A stretch of DNA of 64,000 nt, from positions 1,116,001 through 1,180,000 of the forward strand of contig JAGPYM010000010.1 of NCBI GenBank assembly GCA_020736575.1, written 5' to 3'. A program made the translations under genes and the position numbers. The stretch comes from Thelonectria olida (lineage: Eukaryota; Ascomycota; Sordariomycetes; Hypocreales; Nectriaceae). Positions 58,229 to 64,000 of this stretch are shown here, piece by piece. Numbering within the stretch: the first letter of the stretch is position 1; each line of letters begins with the position of its first letter. The notes below the pieces were generated by a model. That model ran no database searches. It was not told where the DNA came from and worked only from the letters and a program-made list of their open reading frames with translations.

Positions 58229-59511
58229 CTACGAAAACAGATCCTCTGCTTTTTGTCGCCGCTTCGTCCTGTTGCCGTCAAACAACTCTTTGCCAACGTT
58301 CCCCCCGCCAAAGCGATCTGGGAATAACTCCCGCGCCTGGGTTCCTGACGCAGCCCCCTTAATAGCGAAGCCGTCGCCATCACCGCGCTGGTTCGCAATG
58401 CCGCGGATGTTAAACGCTCCACTGCTGGTGGCATCGGGCACGGCCACGATTTTAGGCCGGTCCTCTTCTTTCAAGTGAGCCGAGCCTATAGCTTGTTCGA
58501 GCTGGTCCAGCCGGCTGCCGCCCCGGCTCCCGGACCCTGATCCCCTGGTTGGGAAGAGCTCCTTGGCGCCGTTGTCTGATGATATGCGATCCTTGAGTGT
58601 GCGAGCCCTCACCCTGTTACCAGAAGAGCCAGCCCGGTCTGCCATGAGATCATCGCCATCGCCGTCTCGCCTTGGTGACGCTGACCGATTGCGCCTAGGT
58701 CTGTTGTCGCCGAACAATTCTTTGCCTCGATTCTCCCTCGCGTATGGTCGAGGGCGGTCCTCTGTGTCTGAGCCTCGTCGGCTCCTGGCTCGCGGCGTGT
58801 CATCGTACATGCTTGCCTCGAACGTCTCAACGTCCTCGTCCGAGTGTCTTCTTTGTCGACCGTGCTCTCTACGATCACCGTCTCGACGATAATCGCCATC
58901 TCGATCTCTATATCTGGAACGATTTTCCTGGTGTCGGCGTCGTCGTTCTTCGGGGTCGTGTTCGGGATGAAGAAGATAGTAGCGACTGCGGAGAGCGGCG
59001 CCGGCCTCCTTCCGATCGCTTAGCACGGCGAATCGGATGTGAAGATTAGTTTCGGGCTTTCCTTCGAAAGGCTTTGCGGGAAGAGTCTCGCCAATTGCAA
59101 GGGCAGTGGCGTCGGCGACAGGGACGGCGCTTAGAGCGACAATGGCGTCGCGAGCGGTTGGCTCTGAGGAGAAGATGAGGTTGGCTGAAGTGTCGTCAAT
59201 CCATTCAACTCGGTCGACGAGGCCAAAATGGGCCTTCACATAGTCCTTGATGTCGCTTGTGTGTAGAGTATCGACGCCTCGGACGTGGACTTTGGTGGGC
59301 ACAATCGTCTTGGAATCGTCGACAGGAGGATCGTCGTCTGCGACCTCACCAGGCTCTTCTGGCTCATCAGGTTGCTGATGATAGAGTATTAATATCAGAC
59401 TCAAACGTAGTCTCCGTGCAGACTCACGAGAATGTCGTTGTGTTCGGACTCTGCGATGGGCACATCGAGCGTCGTGTCGACGGCATCGTCCATTTCAATA
59501 TCCAAATCCAT
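58229..59511 (-). CDS. NCBP3-like RNA-binding protein with Arg-rich region and repeated ELF motifs, 409 aa
   Basis: Two exons: 59511-59428 and 59374-58229, with a 53-nt intron (GTGAGT...CAG). The N-terminus is acidic (MDLDIEMDDAVDTTLDVPIA). An RRM-like fold follows at about residues 45-130: KVHVRGVDTLHTSDIKDYVK, HFGLVDRVEWIDDTSANLIF, and the NLHIRFAVLSDRKEAGAALR extension with SRYYLLHPEHDPEERRRR. This architecture, including the W-x-D-D-x-S-A-N-x-x-F core, is that of nuclear cap-binding protein subunit 3 (human NCBP3/C17orf85), which binds capped mRNA with NCBP1 and aids mRNA export. The C-terminal half is Arg/Asp/Gly-rich and disordered, with four [KR]ELF motifs and a final EDLFS. It is probably nuclear. 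The fungal role has little direct evidence and is inferred from family. Confidence 0.82.
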
Positions 59512-60219
59512 CTTGTCGCGCGAGTATGGGGAGTGTTTGGAGATGAGGCTGGAGGACCAAGTGACGAATTAGATTATAAAGGCTGAAAGAAATTCTGAGA
59601 GCAAGCGAATGCTCAACCGAGCAATGGAGCGACCACTCTTTGACGAGGAGGAAGAAAGGCGCAAAAGTTTTGGCGATAGAGAGAGGTTGAAAGTTAAGTT
59701 GAGGGATGCGCGCACTTTCAAGGCGGAAGAGAGAAGCTACGATGGAGACTGCAGGGCAGGTGTGCTCTGATCCTAAGGTACCTTAGGCGTTGTCCTTCAA
59801 ACGGACTGTTAACGACCCGTGGAACTGAGCCACACTTCAGCCTCTTGAGCTGGCGCGCAACTGTGGGCCCGCATCTGGTCCCAGGTACCTTCCACCGTTC
59901 CACACGTTCTCATAATTATGCAAGTGGGAGTTGTGCAAGCCCAAAACGGTGCACGGCCAGAGCACAGACTCCCAAGACTCCGTCACGAAGAAAACGGTGC
60001 CCGCAATTACGTCTCATCTGTTTGGACGTGTAATTTGGGGCACGATGTACAATCGACAGCCCAAAACATTCTTCATTTCAAACAATCGGCGACATAACTT
60101 AATCTTTATTCTCATATCTGAAAGTGAAAACGAAGCGACATGTTGTATATAAACTTACTGCAAAATACAGCTGTACTGTCCACTATAACCTCAGCTCTGG
60201 ATGTCCCTCCACTACCTAA
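59512..60219. other. 708-bp intergenic region: NCBP3-like promoter and hydrolase 3' flank
   Basis: Contains a perfect 16-bp palindrome CCTAAGGTACCTTAGG (59772-59787) and a further AGGTACCT (59883-59890). Otherwise no gene or repeat recognised. Confidence 0.6.
59772..59787. other. Perfect 16-bp palindrome around AGGTACCT
   Basis: CCTAAGGTACCTTAGG reads identically on both strands, about 260-275 bp upstream of the NCBP3-like start. It shares its core with three other intergenic sites in the window. Confidence 0.5.
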
Positions 60220-61635
60220 CTAGTTGTCTGGAATCCGAGTGAGGGCCCGGAAGCCGGCGTGCAGATATCTGGCTTCGGTGTCACCAGGCCTAAACACGAA
60301 CGTGAACTCGGTGGGAATTGACATCAGTGCTCCAATAAATGTAGAGCCGGACACGTGCTGAAGAGCAGCAGTTTCTCCCTGCTCAAGACTGGATTTGACC
60401 AGCAAATTTCCTGGCTCATCGTCTGACGCCAGTATGTCGCAGAAAAAGACTGGGATACCATATCTGCCACGGAATTTATCCACCGGGTTCCCATCCATGA
60501 TAGGGGTCCGAATCATGGCAGGGATCTGGGTCTCTTCAAATCCCAGAGCCCGGAGTGCGAGTTGTCGGCCGACGAGAGCTCCGTTAGCAGTGTTCGAGAG
60601 GAAAACCACTCCCTTTCCCATCTCTCGGCTTCCCAGCATGAATGTAGACGATCCTCCCATATGGCCTAACAGACCTCGGCCTGCGTCGACAACGCTCCAG
60701 CCGAGACCCCAGCCCTCACACCAGAGGCTAGGACCCGGAAGACGATATTGGAGGGCAGCCATCTCTCTGCGACTGGACAGCGTCAGAATGTTGCCCCAGA
60801 GCACTCCCCTGAGAAGAGCGGCAGAATCAATAACGGAGGCCGCAGTTACAGTCCCAGCAGCCGCGAAGAGTCCTGAGAAGCGCGGCCACATCAGTTGTTG
60901 CGTAAATGTCCCATCCGGACTTCGGACATGATCTTCGGCCACAGGTGGGTCTTCGGCGGGTGGTGGATCCACGGAGGCGGCACTCTTCCCGGGCTCGGAC
61001 TTCTTGGTCTCAGTGTCCACAACCACGCCAATAGGCTGAGGTTGAAGCGGGTCGAGAATGCGCGATCGGAGCATCGACTTCCAATCACATGCCGTGATTC
61101 TCTCCAAAAGAGCCCCAAGAAGCATGTAGCCGGCGTTGCTGTAAGAGACAATCTCGCCCGGGTTGGCAACCAACCCTTGAGCAGCGAGCTTCGCGACGGC
61201 ATCATCCAGGTCCTTGACTGGCTCAAAGAGATCAACCAAGCCTCCAGTGTGGCCAAGGATTTGCCGGATCGATGCTTCGGGGTTCGATCTAGGGTATAGG
61301 CGTTTTGTCTCTGGTAGCCATTTGACGATGGAATCGTCCAGCCCAATCTTGCCTTGTTCGACGAGTTGAAGGACCAACGTTGCCGTGAGCACTTTGCAGA
61401 TTGACCCAAGCATAAATGGGGTAGATGTATTCACCACTTTGCCTTTGTCAATGCACAGGCGTCCGATGGTGGCACTCTCGATCTGTCCGTCGTTGGAGAT
61501 GACGGCAAGGGCCGCTCCAACAAGATCATTCTTGTGGTTGGCCAGCCACTCGGCTAGTTGCTGAGATGTCGGAAGTGATGCCATGTTCTTCGAATGGGGG
61601 ATACTTGGAGTGAAGGATAATGGATTTACTGACAT
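60220..61635 (-). CDS. Beta-lactamase-fold (class C/esterase type) serine hydrolase, 471 aa
   Basis: A single exon from ATG at 61635 (a second in-frame ATG, MASLPTSQQL, at 61584 is also possible) to the stop at 60220. The three active-site motifs of the serpin-independent, penicillin-binding-protein-like fold are present: SxxK as SICK at residues 78-81 (in FMLGSICKVLTATLVLQLVE), YxN as YSN at 165-167 (in EIVSYSNAGYMLLGALLE), and HxG as HMG at 325-327 (in RGLLGHMGGSSTF). The downstream domain (FRGRYGIPVFFCDILASDDE) resembles the C-terminal lipocalin-like part of fungal relatives. Such fungal proteins are esterases, transesterases or lactone-forming enzymes, often inside secondary-metabolite clusters; antibiotic resistance should not be assumed. 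There is no signal peptide, so it is probably cytosolic. A transcription factor gene lies 234 bp upstream on the same strand. Confidence 0.88.
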   Translation of the reverse strand: MSVNPLSFTPSIPHSKNMASLPTSQQLAEWLANHKNDLVGAALAVISNDGQIESATIGRLCIDKGKVVNTSTPFMLGSICKVLTATLVLQLVEQGKIGLDDSIVKWLPETKRLYPRSNPEASIRQILGHTGGLVDLFEPVKDLDDAVAKLAAQGLVANPGEIVSYSNAGYMLLGALLERITACDWKSMLRSRILDPLQPQPIGVVVDTETKKSEPGKSAASVDPPPAEDPPVAEDHVRSPDGTFTQQLMWPRFSGLFAAAGTVTAASVIDSAALLRGVLWGNILTLSSRREMAALQYRLPGPSLWCEGWGLGWSVVDAGRGLLGHMGGSSTFMLGSREMGKGVVFLSNTANGALVGRQLALRALGFEETQIPAMIRTPIMDGNPVDKFRGRYGIPVFFCDILASDDEPGNLLVKSSLEQGETAALQHVSGSTFIGALMSIPTEFTFVFRPGDTEARYLHAGFRALTRIPDN

Positions 61636-61681
61636 CCAAGTCCTGATGGTCTTGTTTACACCTGCTCTTATACCAGGAGAT

Positions 61682-61702
61682 ATCGGACTTGTTTAGTCCG
61701 AT
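61682..61702. promoter_or_regulatory. CGG-N11-CCG inverted repeat, candidate Zn2Cys6 regulator site
   Basis: ATCGGACT (61682-61689), spacer TGTTT, AGTCCGAT (61695-61702) form a perfect 8-bp inverted repeat. The outer triplets CGG and CCG are exactly 11 nt apart, the geometry of the Gal4 site. It lies 47-67 bp upstream of the hydrolase start codon. Confidence 0.5.
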
Positions 61703-61723
61703 TACATCCCATCGCATTCTAGT

Positions 61724-61744
61724 CCGACTCCGACTCCGATTCCG
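61724..61744. promoter_or_regulatory. Four CCG triplets at 6-bp spacing
   Basis: CCG occurs at 61724, 61730, 61736 and 61742, one face of the helix every half turn. Together with the nearby inverted repeat this may be a cluster of half sites for a Zn2Cys6 protein. Confidence 0.4.
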
Positions 61745-61869
61745 CGAATTCCTCCAATAGCCCATTCATCGCATCTAGTCCAATATCATAGCGACATGAA
61801 CTGTTCACAAATGAAGTGCGAACGGAAAGGAATTCCCCCCTGTTCTACAAATCGATCAATCCCGCTCCG

Positions 61870-63933
61870 TCATAGGTGATTCCACTCATTAGGATGGTCC
61901 CAATCCACATGTTCAAGCCAGCCCATAAAGCCATAGTCATTTTCCAAGGTGATGAGGGATTCAAGCTGGTCGCTTTGATTCATTTCCATATCATGCAACG
62001 CGACTGAGTCAGCATCCCCAGTGACATTCTGGCTTTCAGTGGGTATTATATCGGGATATGCTGGGACAAGTGACGCACGAGGCGGAAGCTGATGCTCCTT
62101 ATCCGGTTGTACAGTCACGTCGCTATGTGGGCTCAGAATCCGATCTAGAATATAGGTCAAGACCTTCCGCCCCTGCTCACAGATCCGAAACGCTTCATGA
62201 GAGGTGTCGACGGCGGCCAATCTTGCAGCGAAGACTGATAAGTCCTGGATGGTCCGGCTCCTTGGTAGCAGCATCTTGTCCGAGCAAGGTTGAAACCGCT
62301 CTTGCTTGAGGAGCTCTACAGCTATAGTGGCAGCGCTACGCATGCCATGGAAAATGAGCACGAACGCAACATCCATCTCGAGCATAGCCCCAAGGTCATA
62401 GCGTTGCGTGAGAAGCAGGATATCTTCTAGAATGGCTTGCGCTGTGTGTATGAGCTTTTCAGAACTGGTGCCGGTCTTTCGAATCAACAACCGCTGGAGT
62501 AGGAGCTCGTTGGAACGATAGTCTTGTTGGAGGACCATCCTTTGTAATATCTCCAGGGGCGGAAGGGCACGGTTATCCATGGAAGTCTTCATAGACTCGC
62601 GCATGAACAGCGGTAGCCCGCGCCATGTGTCCTCACTCCTCTCTTGAATGACTTTTGCGAGACTCGAAAGACTCCCCCGCTCATGCCGGGCGAGAGTCAG
62701 ATCAAGAATATCTTCGCGGAGCTGGGCGAAAGGAAGCCAGGCTCTGAGCCACGTCGTATGATAGAGACGTCCAGTGTTGCTAAACCCGTTGGCGTCTAAA
62801 CCAGCCAACTCAGCGGCTAGCTCTGGGCCCTCTAGGAGGAGCTGCTCGTCTCTGAGGTCCAAAGGGGGGTCGATGCTCATGTATCGATGAGACAGTCGCA
62901 TTGGACGACCGAGAAACGCAGCAGTGCTTATTTCGGCGACGTAAATTCTCGTGAGCAGTCGCTTCCTCAGCTCTGCGAGAAAGAAGGGGGTACTGGAGCT
63001 TGAGGATCCGTTCTGGCACAATCCCATTGTGGTAAGGGCGTCGATGGTCTCGCCGCCACTCCGGTATGTATCGAAGCACGTCTCACCCTTGACTGCTCGT
63101 GTCAGTCTCGTATGCTCGTAGAGAAGCCAGACTAACAGATCATCTATTGCGTTACAGTCACGAGAGAAGTCGATACTTGCCTGAGATACCTCAAGCGCAG
63201 TACCTAAGAGATCGCGACGGCTGATATTGCGATCAGTGAGAAATCCGTCAGATTCTCTGAGACAGACGATGCAAAGCCCTACAGCAGTGGCAATGAGACC
63301 AATAAGTTGCCATCTAGGAGCATCACGAATCCCGTGGCTTATCCACTCTGATGGTGATGTGTGCTTGTCGGCCACGATCAGATTCTGCGTAGTTCCCCAT
63401 ATGTTGCGGCACAGCATGGCCTTGGGTTCCAGATCCTTGCTGCTTAAAACTTGTCCATGCTGGTCCCATAGTCGCTGGAGCCATTCCTTCAAGACAAATT
63501 TGGGACATATACATGACCCTTCACTCTCCTTGTACCACCGGTCAACGAAGTAATTGATGGACGATTTATCTTCCAGAAAGGACAAAGTTTTGCACCCACG
63601 AGCGATCTGGTCATTGGAAATGGGCACCTCTTTGGCCTGAGAGTCCTCCAGGCCCGGGAAACTCTCGTCGAGGCCATCTAAGCCGTCCTGAAGAATAGAA
63701 GAGTAAGATGTTTCACCGAGAAAGCCTTGGCTTCCCCCTTGAGCAGATGCCCTTGGCCTTTTGTGGGGGCCATCTCCCTCGTTGGATCGTACAGCGGACT
63801 CTGCCGGAACAGCGCTTTCCACGTACTCTTCGGGGTCTGAGCCCCTGCTATGGGTAATGTACGACAAAGCAGGGCTCTCAAGAGCTCGGGGGGGGTCTGT
63901 TGCACCAGAAGGCTCGGGAGGACAGTGTCGATC
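61870..63933 (-). CDS. Fungal-specific (probably Zn2Cys6) transcription factor, 5' exon(s) outside window
   Basis: The visible exon runs from a CCCCAG acceptor (exon starts at 63933) to the stop at 61870, about 687 residues. The upstream exon, expected to carry the Zn2Cys6 DNA-binding domain, is beyond 64000 or in the last bases. An open frame starting at 63867 begins with TTG and is not a real start. Early residues are acidic/Ser-rich with a basic patch (GPHKRPRAS). The 'fungal_trans' middle homology region then follows: INYFVDRWYKESEGSCICPK, APRWQLIGLIATAVGLCIVC, DRNISRRDLLGTALEVSQAS, IDDLLVWLLYEHTRLTRAVK, ELRKRLLTRIYVAEISTAAF and LGRPMRLSHRYMSIDPPLDL. The last three segments are classic C6-regulator motifs. 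It is nuclear. It lies 234 bp from the hydrolase gene on the same strand and could regulate it. Confidence 0.82.
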   Translation of the reverse strand, partial: DRHCPPEPSGATDPPRALESPALSYITHSRGSDPEEYVESAVPAESAVRSNEGDGPHKRPRASAQGGSQGFLGETSYSSILQDGLDGLDESFPGLEDSQAKEVPISNDQIARGCKTLSFLEDKSSINYFVDRWYKESEGSCICPKFVLKEWLQRLWDQHGQVLSSKDLEPKAMLCRNIWGTTQNLIVADKHTSPSEWISHGIRDAPRWQLIGLIATAVGLCIVCLRESDGFLTDRNISRRDLLGTALEVSQASIDFSRDCNAIDDLLVWLLYEHTRLTRAVKGETCFDTYRSGGETIDALTTMGLCQNGSSSSSTPFFLAELRKRLLTRIYVAEISTAAFLGRPMRLSHRYMSIDPPLDLRDEQLLLEGPELAAELAGLDANGFSNTGRLYHTTWLRAWLPFAQLREDILDLTLARHERGSLSSLAKVIQERSEDTWRGLPLFMRESMKTSMDNRALPPLEILQRMVLQQDYRSNELLLQRLLIRKTGTSSEKLIHTAQAILEDILLLTQRYDLGAMLEMDVAFVLIFHGMRSAATIAVELLKQERFQPCSDKMLLPRSRTIQDLSVFAARLAAVDTSHEAFRICEQGRKVLTYILDRILSPHSDVTVQPDKEHQLPPRASLVPAYPDIIPTESQNVTGDADSVALHDMEMNQSDQLESLITLENDYGFMGWLEHVDWDHPNEWNHL

Positions 63934-64000
63934 CTGGGGAGACTGTTAGAGATCAATGTTTAGCGACAAAGTGAGGGTCAACTTGGTTGGACGAGAATTG
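63934..64000 (-). other. Probable intron (or its 5' part) of the truncated transcription factor
   Basis: On the minus strand this ends ...TCTCCCCAG directly before the visible exon, with a CTAAC branch sequence 15 nt earlier. The donor is not confidently identified within the window. Confidence 0.5.

Noticed and set aside
60220..61635. Antibiotic-resistance beta-lactamase
   Set aside because: The motifs show only the shared serine-hydrolase fold. Fungal members are mostly esterase or transesterase-like, and no resistance role can be read from sequence.

Overview
This window is nuclear DNA of a filamentous ascomycete. The evidence is short GT-AG introns (about 46-150 nt) with CTRAC-like branch points, long single-exon genes, a C2H2 regulator, a fungal-type (C6-regulator-like) transcription factor, and orthologues typical of Sordariomycetes. 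Hypocreales is my best guess from protein flavour only. No prokaryotic, viral or transposon gene was recognised. The sequence is not AT-rich and shows no obvious RIP decay by eye.

Layout. 1-513: 5' part of an EFM7/Nnt1-type methyltransferase (minus), running off the left edge. 1336-3702: large C2H2 zinc-finger regulator (minus). 3703-19412: 15.7 kb without a recognisable gene. 19413-20384: carboxymuconolactone-decarboxylase-like protein (minus), divergent from HRD1 (20978-23745, plus). 24790-27798: glycogenin with a long His-rich tail (minus). 30801-32177: CDF-family metal transporter (minus). 33606-34560: monoglyceride-lipase-like hydrolase (minus). 35595-38015: mitochondrial ABC half-transporter Mdl1 (minus). 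38699-40055: Rtt103 (minus).

From 40.7 to 59.5 kb the genes are tightly packed: clathrin light chain, a 70-aa COX7a-like subunit, a PPR-like protein, the TGN/endosome Qa-SNARE Tlg2, calmodulin, a GH47 mannosidase, the AP-1 gamma adaptin, an OXNAD1-like reductase and an NCBP3-like RNA-binding protein. The right end (60220-63933) has a beta-lactamase-fold serine hydrolase and a truncated fungal transcription factor. Between them lie a Gal4-type CGG-N11-CCG site and a CCG array.

Several genes become complete only after splicing by eye: calmodulin (7 coding exons), COX7a (4), clathrin light chain (3), AP-1 gamma (5), Rtt103 (4), glycogenin (6), HRD1 (4), OXNAD1-like (3, one apparently a GC-AG intron). 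All exon joins given keep frame and restore family motifs, but none has transcript support here.

Functionally, most genes are housekeeping: secretory/endosomal trafficking and glycan processing (HRD1, GH47, clathrin light chain, AP-1, Tlg2), mitochondria (Mdl1, COX7a, PPR, OXNAD1), RNA biology (Rtt103, NCBP3) and calcium signalling (calmodulin). The accessory-looking parts are the 15.7-kb gene-free block and the right-end hydrolase/regulator pair.
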